A DNA stretch of 64,000 nucleotides from Tahibacter amnicola (lineage in GTDB: Bacteria > Pseudomonadota > Gammaproteobacteria > Xanthomonadales > Rhodanobacteraceae): contig NZ_CP104694.1 in the NCBI RefSeq assembly GCF_025398735.1, positions 2,009,001-2,073,000 of the forward strand, in the 5' to 3' direction. The translations under genes were made by a program, and so were the position numbers. The notes below the pieces were generated by a model. That model had not been told where the DNA came from, searched no databases, and worked only from the letters and a program-made list of their open reading frames with translations. Positions within the stretch are counted from its first letter, which is position 1. Every line of letters begins with the position of its first letter. Of the stretch, positions 42,716 through 51,611 are shown one piece after another.

Positions 42716-43360
42716 GTGCACAAATTGAATCGCGGGCTGGACGGCCCGCCCTGCTTGCGAAAGTTCCGTCACGGCCACCACTACTGGGGCGACATCTCTG
42801 TTCCCGATGGGTACGTTGAGATCTGGCTATGCCTGGACGACATGCAGGGAAGTCGTTGTGCCTATTGTGAGGCTCCCATCGATGAGCACAATCGACATGT
42901 CGAGCACTTCTGGCGCCGTCGAGATCACCCGCGTCGGACATTCGACTGGACGAATCTATTCGGATCCTGCAATTCCGGTAACTCTTGTGGAATACACAAA
43001 GACCAGGGTGCTGGTGCGTATGATCCAGCGCTGCTGATCAAGCCAGACGAAGACGACCCGGACGACTTCTTTCAGTTCCTGAGTGACGGGTCGATAGTGT
43101 CGAAGGAGTCGCTGGACGCGATTCAGAAGCGCCGTGCCGACGAAACACTTCGGGTGTTCAACTTGAACGGCCACGCGGCCTTGCGCTGGCGACGGCAGCA
43201 AGCCGCCGCGGGCTACGTCCAAACAGCGCTTGAGCTTTGGGGGTTGCGGCCTGAGTGTGACCAAGAGGAATGGCAACAACTGCTGCATCAGGAACTAGCC
43301 GCAATCACGGGTCATCCGTTTGAAACAGCCATCCGGCACACATTGACCATCGTTCGTTGA
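42716..43360 (+). CDS. ptuB: HNH endonuclease-like effector, PtuB-like (TIGR02646 type)
   Basis: Protein of 214 residues starting at a GTG with AAAGGAT before it, three bases after the ATPase gene. The nuclease core has zinc-type cysteines CAYC (residues about 44-47), the His motif HVEHFWRRRDHP, and NLFGSCNSGNSCGIHKD, which fits the HNH pattern of the TIGR02646/PtuB family. The C-terminal 100 residues are helical. With PtuA it should form the ATP-dependent complex that cuts DNA upon phage infection. No reverse transcriptase gene is nearby, so it is not a retron-associated copy. Confidence 0.82.
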   Translation: MHKLNRGLDGPPCLRKFRHGHHYWGDISVPDGYVEIWLCLDDMQGSRCAYCEAPIDEHNRHVEHFWRRRDHPRRTFDWTNLFGSCNSGNSCGIHKDQGAGAYDPALLIKPDEDDPDDFFQFLSDGSIVSKESLDAIQKRRADETLRVFNLNGHAALRWRRQQAAAGYVQTALELWGLRPECDQEEWQQLLHQELAAITGHPFETAIRHTLTIVR

Positions 43361-43551
43361 CGATCCTCGGTAGTGCATTGACCGTGAAATGCTCTCGTAG
43401 CGTATTTGTCAGGACGCTAGCCAGACGTCGCTGACTTCCGTGGTGTGGCTAGCTGCCATCGCGTAGCGTCCGATTCTCCACGCATAGGCAACCTGGCATC
43501 GCGAAACCTGCACCTACCGGAACACAATCGCCGAGTACGGAAGGAATACGA

Positions 43552-44559
43552 ATGCTATTGCGTGGTCTTGCTGTGGCGGCTGCGGCAGCCGCTCCTGGAA
43601 TCGTCGCCGCACATTCGCTCGCCGCAAGCGACCACGCCCCGGCTGGGGTGATGTTCGAGCACGCGCATGCGGCCGGCGGATGGATGGCGGGTGTGCGCTA
43701 TCTGGACGAAACGTATTCCGGTGTGCGCAGCGGCAGTCGGCCGATCTCCGATGCGGCGCTGGTGGAGCTGGGGTATCACAGCCGCGCCGGCCACATGGAC
43801 ATGCGCATGGCGATGTTCGAGCTGATGTACGCGCCCACCGATCGGCTCACGCTGATGCTGATGCCGCAGTACATGTGGATGGACATGGGCATGGTGGCGC
43901 TGGCATCCCACGGAGGCGAGCCGGGCGGTGGACACGGTCATGGTGATGGCGCGCACCGGGATCACGTCGCCGGATGGGGCGACACGCAGATGTCGGGAAT
44001 CTGGCGCCTGCATGGTGACGCGCATCAGCAATGGCTGCTGACGGCCACGCTGAGCGCGCCGACGGGAAAAGTGGATATTCGCGGTAGCGACGGCCGCTAT
44101 GCGCACTACGGCATGCAGCTGGGTTCGGGTACCTGGGATTTCCTGCCCGGCATGACCTATGTGCGACGCGACAACGCCTGGAGTGCCGGCGTGCAGGTGG
44201 GTCTGATACGGCGACTGGAAGACCAGAACGCATCGGGATTTCGCCTGGGCGACGGATGGAACGGCACGGTCTGGGCGGCGTGGTCGCCGTCGCCGCGGTG
44301 GAGCCTGTCGACGCGGCTTGCGTACAAGGACATCGGCAAGATCGAAGGTCACTATAACGGCGCGCACAATCACGCGGCGCCCGAGGACTTTCAGCGCAAC
44401 TACGGTGGCAGGCTGCTGGAGGGTGGTCTGGGCGTGAACACGGTGCTGGGCCGCACGCGTGTCGGGCTGGAATGGCAGAAGCCCTTGCGACAGGACGTCA
44501 ACGGGCAACAGCTGGGCAAGGACCGCAGCCTCTGGCTCAGTGTGAGCCAGGGCTGGTAG
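43552..44559 (+). CDS. His/Met-rich outer-membrane beta-barrel protein, possibly metal-related
   Basis: Protein of 335 residues with a signal peptide ending VAAHS or nearby. The mature part is a likely beta-barrel of the Phenol_MetA_deg-like transporter group (GVMFEHAHAAGGWMAGVRY at the start, repeated Trp/Tyr/Gly strands, terminal LWLSVSQGW). It is strikingly rich in Met and His: MDMRMAMFELMY, MLMPQYMWMDMGM and HGGEPGGGHGHGDGAHRDH. Such runs often bind copper or other metals, but no metal-resistance genes lie nearby. AAGGAA precedes the ATG. The function is unproven. Confidence 0.65.
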   Translation: MLLRGLAVAAAAAAPGIVAAHSLAASDHAPAGVMFEHAHAAGGWMAGVRYLDETYSGVRSGSRPISDAALVELGYHSRAGHMDMRMAMFELMYAPTDRLTLMLMPQYMWMDMGMVALASHGGEPGGGHGHGDGAHRDHVAGWGDTQMSGIWRLHGDAHQQWLLTATLSAPTGKVDIRGSDGRYAHYGMQLGSGTWDFLPGMTYVRRDNAWSAGVQVGLIRRLEDQNASGFRLGDGWNGTVWAAWSPSPRWSLSTRLAYKDIGKIEGHYNGAHNHAAPEDFQRNYGGRLLEGGLGVNTVLGRTRVGLEWQKPLRQDVNGQQLGKDRSLWLSVSQGW

Positions 44560-44579
44560 ACGTTCAGCCATACCCGCAA

Positions 44580-44601
44580 CCGGCCCGCGTTGGCGGGCCG
44601 G
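44580..44601. terminator. Hairpin between convergent genes
   Basis: CCGGCCCGC / GCGGGCCGG with loop GTTG, between the convergent His/Met-rich protein and metalloprotease genes. It may terminate both; no T-run is seen on either side. Confidence 0.6.
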
Positions 44602-44614
44602 CCGGTGGTGCTAC

Positions 44615-47600
44615 TTACTCGAAACCATCACGGAACAGCAGGTCGCCGCACTGGCCGTTGTCGGGAACCGTGGTGAGGAACGGGGTGTTCGCCAGACCCG
44701 TGAACGTCACATCGTCGATATCCCAGCCGGGTGCGCCGATGCCTTCGTCGCTACCGATGACAAAGCGGATGCGGATCGTCTGGCCCGCGTACGCGTTGCC
44801 AAGGTCTACCGTATACGTCTGGTAGGCCGGGTATCCGGCGCTGTTGCCCACGAACGCCTGCTGATTGGCGAGTGGATTGTTGCAGCAGTTGGAGATCGCG
44901 CCGCCGTAACTGGGTGTGACTGCGCTGCCGGCAATGGGATTCCAGCTCGTGCCGTTGTCGGTACTGATCTCCAGGCGGCCGCCGTCGTAAAACGTGGCCG
45001 TGCCTTCAAACGAATGGCGCGCCTTGAAGGTGAACCCGAAATTGCCGCTGGCGTTGACCTGCAGGGCGGGTGACTCAAGGTTCGTGAGGGCTGCGGAGGC
45101 CAGGTCCGGTCCGTTGGCAATGTGCTGCAGCGGGTCGACTTCGCGACGACCCCAGCGTTCGCTGCTGCCGCCGACACTGCTTGTCGGCGTCCAGGTGTAC
45201 TGCAGGCTTTCGAAATCTTCGCCGGCGGCTGGCGCGCTGTCGACGTTCACGCGAAATTGCTGCGAACCCGCTACGGGCGCCGGCAGTCCTCCGCCGCTGG
45301 CGACGTAGTTGACGGTGATGACCTGGATACCCGTCACGTCGTATAGTTGAATGGGCAGGTTGATCGACGCATTGGTCAGCGGCTGGATCACCGGCGTGGT
45401 GAAATCGGCCTGTGGGAAGTGCACCGTCGTATCCGGCGATGACAACGTGAGGTTGAATGCGCCGGCCTGGAAGCCATCGTTGCGGACATTGAGCACCAGG
45501 CGGCCGCTTTCCATGTTGTCGAGTTCTCCGTCGGCATCGCAGCTGCCGTTGCCATCGTCCGAGAGGCTGGCGCGTGACAGCGACGCGGAGACGCCGAGCG
45601 TGAAGCTCTCGACGACGCCGGCGTTGGTGGCGCTGTAGCGGTCGGAGGGGCCTTTCGCACCGACGCCCAGGCCGCGCCGGGCAAAGCCGGCGGCGCACAG
45701 CTGGAAGTCGGTCTGATCCTGCGCCCGGGCAGCCGCCAGGATGGCGTCGCGCGCTTCGACGAAGGTGGGCGCGAACGGCATCAGCTTGTAGCCGACCGTG
45801 AGATAGCGCTTCATACGCTCCTGCGCCTGGGCGAAGGTCAGGCGCTGCGTATCGCGTAGCAGGGAGCCATAGCATTCAAACAGCATGCTCGCCCAGACCT
45901 CGCCAGTGGCGTGCACCTCGGCGTTGTCGCCGGCAAAGGCCGGGGCCGGATTGGTCGGCAGGGGCGCACCGGTCACGATGTGACGGTACATCAGCGGGTT
46001 CTTGCGCAGGTTGTTCGAGTAGGGATAGCGCCGGATACCGTTGTAGTAGCCGTTGTTCGGGTTCACTGAGACGCTGGGCCCGCCCGAGGTATAGCCCGCC
46101 GCCGCGTACACGCCGGCGAAGTTCGGATTGCTGCCGACCTGCACGTCCTGCTCGGCGATCATCATGAGCAGGGCATGGAAGTCGCCGAAGCCTTCACCCA
46201 TGCCGCCGGAATGGTTGCTCGACAGGCCCGAGGAGTTCTGCACGAGGCGATTGGAGATATAGTGACCCCATTCGTGCGCGACGATGGCGTTGTCGATCGT
46301 GCCGTCGCGATCGGTACCCTTGGTGCGCATCATCGTCGCGGTGACACCCGGCAGGGACGCCTTGATCGCGTTGCCGTCGGCGAGGGTGACACGCAGCGCG
46401 GGAATGGTGACCGCCGGATCGGCGCCGCCCATGCTGGCCACGCCGCCGGCCACGTTGTCGGCGACGATGATGCCGGTGGCGCCGGCTGTCTGCGCATTCA
46501 TGGCCTTGACGGTGAAGTTGCAGTTGCCGCGGTCGACCAGGGCGATCTTGCCCGTCACCGGTGCGGTGAAGGCCTGGCAGCCATCGTTGGCGGGCGCGGT
46601 GCCGTCAACGGCAAGCACCACTTCGCCGCTGTGATTGAACTGCTGCGCGCCGAAGCCGGTGGCGACACCCGTGGCGTAGTCGCCGGTCTGCGTGCCGGCC
46701 GTGGTCATGTGGCTGGCGCTCTTGCCGTCGAACACGTACATGCGCATGCGCGGGTGATAGCCGTCCGCCGGCGTGGACATATTGGCGTTGTTGCGCCCGG
46801 AGACGTCTTGCGCGAGCGTGCGCAGGTTGTCGTTCCCCAGGCCGCCGCGGCCGTAGTTGTCGTTCTGCGCATTGCCGGCGGCTTCGTTGAAGCCCACGTC
46901 GTAGAAGTCGTCGTGCAGCCAGTTGTTCGTGTAGAAGAGCTGCGTCGTCGCGGCCTTCACCTGGGCGGGTGTCACCTGCGGCCCGGCACTGGTGTCGTAG
47001 GTGCGGTCGAAGGTGCCGGCAGCGGTGAGTTCGGGACGGTAATCCTGCGGCGGATCGAAGGTGGAGGCGCCGGGCGTTGCGTCCTGAAGGTTGGCGAAGG
47101 CATCGACGTTGTTGCCTTGCGTATCCGTGGCGTTGTCGGCCAGCCAGGGGTCGTTGACGGCGACCGAGGTAGGCGGCAGGGCGTTGATCAACGTGATCAG
47201 GCCCGGTGCAACGAAGGCGGGCTGGAAACCGTCGGCCATGCCCGTCGGGTGGGGCGTCGCGCCGCGGCCTTCCGGGCCCGGCTGCGGTGTGCGCGTGGCG
47301 GGATCGGCCCAGACGCGATAGGTGAACGGGGTGAGATCGTTGGTCAGATTCTTGCGGAACAGCAGGTCGCCGTTCTTGGCGGAGACGACGTAGGCGAAGT
47401 ACTCGTCCAGTTCGCCGTTGTTGCGGGCGACGTCCGCTTCAACGTAGTAGGCGGCTTCCAGTCCCGCAGCGGTGCGGAAGAAGACCGGCCGCGCGCGTGC
47501 CGGCGCGACCAGTCGCGCACCGTCGCGGCCTTCCGCATCGAGCGTGAAGAAGGTGTAGCCGTCGCGATCTTCGGTGCGATCGAGCTGGGCCATGAGGTCC

Positions 47601-48220
47601 GCATCGGCAAACCCGTAGCCGGCCAGCACGCCGGCGACGGCCTGCTGCGCGGAACGGCGGAACAGCGAATCGGTCCGCCCGTGGCGCAGGGTGCCAGCGC
47701 CGGAGAGGACGCCGCCGATGCTGTTGAGCGCACCGTCCGCATTGATCAGCACGGATGTGCGTTCGCGGAAGACTTCCACGCCGTTGATGTGGTGCGCGAA
47801 CTGCACCAGCGCGGCACCGTTGGGCATGCGCTGCAGATCCTGCACGTGAAGGGCGTCGATTTCATCCGGCTCGATCCGGTAGGCGCTGCGCAGCGTCTTG
47901 AGGTAGTCGCGCGCCACGGCGGCGGGATCGTTGCGCAGCAGGAGCGAGTCGGAAAGCTTGGGTGTGTGCTCAGTGGCCGACAGGAAGGTGGGCAGGCCGA
48001 GCTGGTCATTGAAGTGACCGCGGAAACTGTCGAGTACGGCGGCTTCGCGGACGGCCGGCGCCTTGTCTGCCGGTGCCAGCGCCAGCGCGTCGAATCCGCT
48101 GGTGGCGCCGGCCTGGCCGGCACCGGCAAGCAGGGACAGTGCAGCACAGAGTGCGCTTATCAACGGTTTCCGGCCAGACACGCGCCATCCATGCTGCGAG
48201 GTTCGCATCAAAATCGCCAT
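44615..48220 (-). CDS. Secreted M36 (fungalysin-like) metalloprotease
   Basis: Exported zinc protease of 1201 residues. A signal peptide ends AGATS region (about residue 40), followed by a FTP propeptide and the M36 catalytic domain. The zinc site is HEWGHYISNR with the downstream Glu in GMGEGFGDFHALL. A PA domain is inserted before it (GKIALVDRGNCNFTVKAMNA). The C-terminus has beta-sandwich domains (FGFTFKARHSFEGTATFYDGG) and ends GDLLFRDGFE, the tail shared with two other secreted proteins here. ATG at 48220 has AAGGAAAA upstream on its strand. Confidence 0.9.
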   Translation of the reverse strand: MAILMRTSQHGWRVSGRKPLISALCAALSLLAGAGQAGATSGFDALALAPADKAPAVREAAVLDSFRGHFNDQLGLPTFLSATEHTPKLSDSLLLRNDPAAVARDYLKTLRSAYRIEPDEIDALHVQDLQRMPNGAALVQFAHHINGVEVFRERTSVLINADGALNSIGGVLSGAGTLRHGRTDSLFRRSAQQAVAGVLAGYGFADADLMAQLDRTEDRDGYTFFTLDAEGRDGARLVAPARARPVFFRTAAGLEAAYYVEADVARNNGELDEYFAYVVSAKNGDLLFRKNLTNDLTPFTYRVWADPATRTPQPGPEGRGATPHPTGMADGFQPAFVAPGLITLINALPPTSVAVNDPWLADNATDTQGNNVDAFANLQDATPGASTFDPPQDYRPELTAAGTFDRTYDTSAGPQVTPAQVKAATTQLFYTNNWLHDDFYDVGFNEAAGNAQNDNYGRGGLGNDNLRTLAQDVSGRNNANMSTPADGYHPRMRMYVFDGKSASHMTTAGTQTGDYATGVATGFGAQQFNHSGEVVLAVDGTAPANDGCQAFTAPVTGKIALVDRGNCNFTVKAMNAQTAGATGIIVADNVAGGVASMGGADPAVTIPALRVTLADGNAIKASLPGVTATMMRTKGTDRDGTIDNAIVAHEWGHYISNRLVQNSSGLSSNHSGGMGEGFGDFHALLMMIAEQDVQVGSNPNFAGVYAAAGYTSGGPSVSVNPNNGYYNGIRRYPYSNNLRKNPLMYRHIVTGAPLPTNPAPAFAGDNAEVHATGEVWASMLFECYGSLLRDTQRLTFAQAQERMKRYLTVGYKLMPFAPTFVEARDAILAAARAQDQTDFQLCAAGFARRGLGVGAKGPSDRYSATNAGVVESFTLGVSASLSRASLSDDGNGSCDADGELDNMESGRLVLNVRNDGFQAGAFNLTLSSPDTTVHFPQADFTTPVIQPLTNASINLPIQLYDVTGIQVITVNYVASGGGLPAPVAGSQQFRVNVDSAPAAGEDFESLQYTWTPTSSVGGSSERWGRREVDPLQHIANGPDLASAALTNLESPALQVNASGNFGFTFKARHSFEGTATFYDGGRLEISTDNGTSWNPIAGSAVTPSYGGAISNCCNNPLANQQAFVGNSAGYPAYQTYTVDLGNAYAGQTIRIRFVIGSDEGIGAPGWDIDDVTFTGLANTPFLTTVPDNGQCGDLLFRDGFE

Positions 48221-48623
48221 TGGGAGTTTTCCTTGAGTGGAAGAAGTGTTGCCGGCGCGGCTGCCCGGTTTCTCCGCGCGGCTCCCGCATCCTCGGCCGG
48301 CCTTGCCCGGTGAACAATTGGTCGCAGGTCGTGCCGGGATTCGGTTCTTCGATGTATACAGAAGGAAAGATGGCGATGGCAACTAGCGAAAAAATGGATA
48401 CGTTGGCGAATGGATTTCCCGGTGTGCGACCTTGCCTCGGTGCCGCTGGTGCATGCCGGCGCGGTTGCTATCGGTTACCGACGCGCGTTGGAGGGCAGCG
48501 CCTGCAGGGTTACGCGGGCGACAGGCAGGGTGCTGGCGGCGCGATCACGCCGACGGTCGGACAGGCTTTGGCAGGTGGCAGCACCCACTGACCAGCGGGC
48601 GCAGCGGACGGCGCTGGTTTTGG
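48221..48623. other. Intergenic region between the methyltransferase and protease genes
   Basis: No gene is supported. It contains the probable protease promoter (listed separately) and, towards 48600, the trailer of the glycan operon; no strong terminator hairpin with a T-run was found. Confidence 0.55.
48353..48382 (-). promoter_or_regulatory. Likely promoter of the M36 protease
   Basis: Minus-strand TTGCCA (48377-48382) and TATACA (48353-48358) with an 18-base spacer, about 130 bases before the start codon. Confidence 0.5.
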
Positions 48624-49382
48624 CTACGCCGCCGCCAGCACCACGCTGGCAAACCGCGCGCCGGTTTCGTCGGGCAGTTGGCCGTAGTTCCACGCCACGT
48701 GGCGCACCTGCAGCCCGGCGCGCTGGCCCAATGCGACCAGTTGGGCCGGGGCATAGGGGCGAATGGTTTCGTCCGTGGTGAATTCCTGGAGCGGGTGGCC
48801 GCTGGCATCAAGCAGGCAGTAGCGCCGTTCGATGCGGTTGCTGCCGTCGCTGTTGGCGGTGATGCGCTTGTGCCGTTCCAGGGCGCCATCGCCGTGCGGA
48901 CGCCGGTAGTCGAGCCGGAAGTCCGAGAAGCTGCTGACCGGTTGCGGAATGAAGGCGTCCAGTACCAGCACGCCGCCGGGTGCCAGGTGCTCGCGCAACT
49001 GCCCGATCACGGCGGCGGCAGTCACGTTGTCGGTGACATAGGTGATCAGGGAATAGGGCAGGAGGATGGTGGAAAACGTGCCGCGCAGCGCCAGTCCGCG
49101 CAGATCCATCTGCACAAGGGACGGCGCCAGCCCGCGCGACAGGGCGTCCAGGCGCAACCGGCGCAGCATGGGCAGCGAGCGGTCCACGCCGATGGCGTCG
49201 ATACCGGCCGCGAGCAGCTCGTTGAGGATGCGCCCGGTGCCGCAGCCCAGCTCCACGGTGGTACCGCCCTGCGCTATCGCCAGCTGGCGGTACCAGCCGA
49301 CGTCGTCGAACGGCATGCTTTGCCCCATGTCGGTGGCATACACATCGGCGATGGCGTCGTAGGACCAGGCAGCGGATGACAT
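48624..49382 (-). CDS. SAM-dependent methyltransferase
   Basis: Class I methyltransferase of 252 residues. Motif I is VELGCGTGRILNELL (about residues 43-57), followed by the acidic GVDRSLPML and the later FIPQPVSSFSDF region. GAGGAG precedes the ATG. It is the last gene of a minus-strand operon with a two-domain glycosyltransferase, an unknown protein and a UDP-GlcNAc 2-epimerase-like enzyme, so it may methylate a sugar or glycan. The substrate is unknown. Confidence 0.85.
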   Translation of the reverse strand: MSSAAWSYDAIADVYATDMGQSMPFDDVGWYRQLAIAQGGTTVELGCGTGRILNELLAAGIDAIGVDRSLPMLRRLRLDALSRGLAPSLVQMDLRGLALRGTFSTILLPYSLITYVTDNVTAAAVIGQLREHLAPGGVLVLDAFIPQPVSSFSDFRLDYRRPHGDGALERHKRITANSDGSNRIERRYCLLDASGHPLQEFTTDETIRPYAPAQLVALGQRAGLQVRHVAWNYGQLPDETGARFASVVLAAA

Positions 49383-49415
49383 GCGGGCTCCTCAGTGGTG
49401 TTGTCGTGGCGCCGG

Positions 49416-51611
49416 TCAGGCGGACACCCATTGACGGTACATCGCCAGCTGGCGCTGTGCCATCGCGTCCCAGGTATAGCGGTCCAGGCGTTCGCGATCC
49501 GCCGATTCGCGGCGGCGGCGTTCCTGGGGATTTTGCAGCAGCTCCGCGATGGGGTCAGCCATGCCGGCGATATCCGCGGCGATGACCAGGCCTTCGAGGG
49601 TGTCGTTGGCGAAACCGCGGGCGCCGTCGGCGGTGCTCACGCAGACGCGTCCGGCCAGCAATGATTCGATGAGTTTGATCGACGAGCCGCGGATGTCCAT
49701 CTGCGGATTGATCGTCAGTGCGCAGCGTTCGAGGTAGGGCGTCGGGTCGACAAAGGCCGAAACGACGTCAATGCCGTCGCCACGGAAACGCGCATCGGCG
49801 GCGACCACGACGGCTGACTCGGCGCCGCCGAGAATGGTCAGCGACAGTGCCGGGACGCGTTGCTTGAGCGTCGGCCAGGCCTGGTCGAGGAAAGCACGGA
49901 TGCCGCCCAGATTCTGGGCGTAGCGGAACGGCCCCATGAACAGCAGGTGCGGGCTGTCGGCCGAAGGATTGGCGGTGCCGCGCCGGTCCACGGCACCGTT
50001 GCCAATCAGGGCGACATGGGTATGTCGCAGCAGGGTGGCATCCTCGCTGGAGCACGCGGTGACCGCGTCGTAGCGTGCGATGGCGGCATGCTGCGGTTCG
50101 TCGAAGCTGGTGTCGTTGCCGCGCACGTAGACATCGTGCAGCGCCAGCAGCCACTTCGCGCGGCCGCGCCGCAACTCGGCCAGTCGCGCCAATTCCATGA
50201 ATTCGATCTGGACGATATCCGGATCGTAGAGCGCGATCAGGCGTTCCAGCTCGCGCTTCAAATGCGGCCAGCAGTGGCGTTCCAGCCGCTGGATCAGGTC
50301 CAGTGGCGCCTCGCCGGCACGATCGCCGCGTCCCTCGACCAGATGCGTGGCCAGGAACATCGACAGTCCGGGCTCGGACTCGGCCGAATACAGCGATCGT
50401 TCGTCGCTGAGCAGGATGAAATCCACATCGCGGTGCAATCGCTTCACCAGCTCCGCGACACGGCGAGCGCCGCCGTGGGCCGGCGGGAACAGCGCGAACG
50501 GCGATACCACCAGCACCCGCGGCTTGCGCGGCGTCGTCTGCGCGACAGGCGCGTAGTAGCGGTCAGTGGCGAGCTTGTCGAAGGCAAGGCCGCGGCGCTG
50601 CGCGCGGCGCGTGGCCAGGCGGATACGGAAAGCGCGCCAGGCCCGGTCCAGGCCAGCCAGTTCATCCCGGGTATCCGGCTCGTGGCGGGCAATGTGGTGC
50701 ATCAGCTCGTCCGGTCGCCGACCCGACCAGCCGTGACGGATGTCAAATTGCAGCGAATTGCGCCAGATGATGCGCTCGATCACGTCCTGTTCGTAGTAGC
50801 GCTTGACAGTGCCGCGGTGGCGATGCCAGGCCCGTGACGTGGGGCAGAACAGGACTTCCCAGCCGTCGCTCCAGGCGCGGATCCCCCATTCGGCATCCTC
50901 CCAGTAGAACGGGGAGTAATCGCAGGAGTCCGCCACGTAGCGACGCAGCACGGCCGTGCGGCAGAGCGAGGAGCCACCGCCCGGATAGAGATTGCCGCGC
51001 GCCAGCGCGCCCGGTTCCGGGGTGCGCTCGTACACTTCCGGCCGCTGGTCATTCCAGTGGTAGTCCGACCAGCCTGTTTCTTCGCGGCGCCGCTCGGGAT
51101 CGGTGAAGAAGATCTGCGAAGTGACGGCGAATACGCTGTCGCGACGGTAGGGCAGGAGCTCGCTCAGGGCGTCCGGCTCCAGTCGCATGTCGCTATTGAG
51201 AAGGTAGCACCAGTCGTGCCGCACGGCGGCAAGGCCCGCGGCAATCGCGCCGTTGTAGCCCAGCGCATGCTCATGAAACAGCCACTCGACCGTGGGATGC
51301 CGACGCGCCAGTTCGCTGTAGTCGCCCTTTGGCGCGCCATTGACGACCACGATGACCTGGGTCGGCTCCGTGATCACGGCGAGGGCGTCGAACAGGGCCT
51401 GCAGCGTTTCCGCCAGCAGGTCCGGCGTGCCGCGCTCGGGAACGATGACGGTCAGGCCTGCCGCCGTAACGGGCGGCTTGCGCGGTTTCCAGCGGCCGGG
51501 TGATAACCGCGCAAGCAGGCTCGCTGCGTTGATGGCGACGTAGAGGGGAATGAACCGGACCATGCCCGGTATACGCCACCAGGGTTTGCCGGGTGCTGCA
51601 GGCGTGGTCAT
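49416..51611 (-). CDS. Two-domain glycosyltransferase (GT2 + GT4)
   Basis: Protein of 731 residues. The N-terminal half is a GT2 fold (LTVIVPERGTPDLLAETLQA, the NSDM metal-site region, SSLCRTAVLRRYVADSCDYSPFYWEDAEWG). After a helical linker, the C-terminal half is a GT4/GT-B enzyme (VLVVSPFALFPPAHGGARRV, LFMGPFRYAQNLGGIRAFLDQ, IKLIESLLAGRVCVST). The start ATG at 51611 overlaps the preceding stop by four bases, showing translational coupling. It probably adds two successive sugars to a surface polysaccharide. Confidence 0.85.
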   Translation of the reverse strand: MTTPAAPGKPWWRIPGMVRFIPLYVAINAASLLARLSPGRWKPRKPPVTAAGLTVIVPERGTPDLLAETLQALFDALAVITEPTQVIVVVNGAPKGDYSELARRHPTVEWLFHEHALGYNGAIAAGLAAVRHDWCYLLNSDMRLEPDALSELLPYRRDSVFAVTSQIFFTDPERRREETGWSDYHWNDQRPEVYERTPEPGALARGNLYPGGGSSLCRTAVLRRYVADSCDYSPFYWEDAEWGIRAWSDGWEVLFCPTSRAWHRHRGTVKRYYEQDVIERIIWRNSLQFDIRHGWSGRRPDELMHHIARHEPDTRDELAGLDRAWRAFRIRLATRRAQRRGLAFDKLATDRYYAPVAQTTPRKPRVLVVSPFALFPPAHGGARRVAELVKRLHRDVDFILLSDERSLYSAESEPGLSMFLATHLVEGRGDRAGEAPLDLIQRLERHCWPHLKRELERLIALYDPDIVQIEFMELARLAELRRGRAKWLLALHDVYVRGNDTSFDEPQHAAIARYDAVTACSSEDATLLRHTHVALIGNGAVDRRGTANPSADSPHLLFMGPFRYAQNLGGIRAFLDQAWPTLKQRVPALSLTILGGAESAVVVAADARFRGDGIDVVSAFVDPTPYLERCALTINPQMDIRGSSIKLIESLLAGRVCVSTADGARGFANDTLEGLVIAADIAGMADPIAELLQNPQERRRRESADRERLDRYTWDAMAQRQLAMYRQWVSA

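Noticed and set aside
40194-43360. Retron (reverse transcriptase plus msr-msd) associated with PtuAB
   Set aside because: No reverse transcriptase gene or YADD motif was found on either strand near the pair.
46175-48313. 712-codon open frame on the plus strand opposite the M36 protease
   Set aside because: Shadow of a gene whose zinc site and domains are clear; the product has no recognisable motif.
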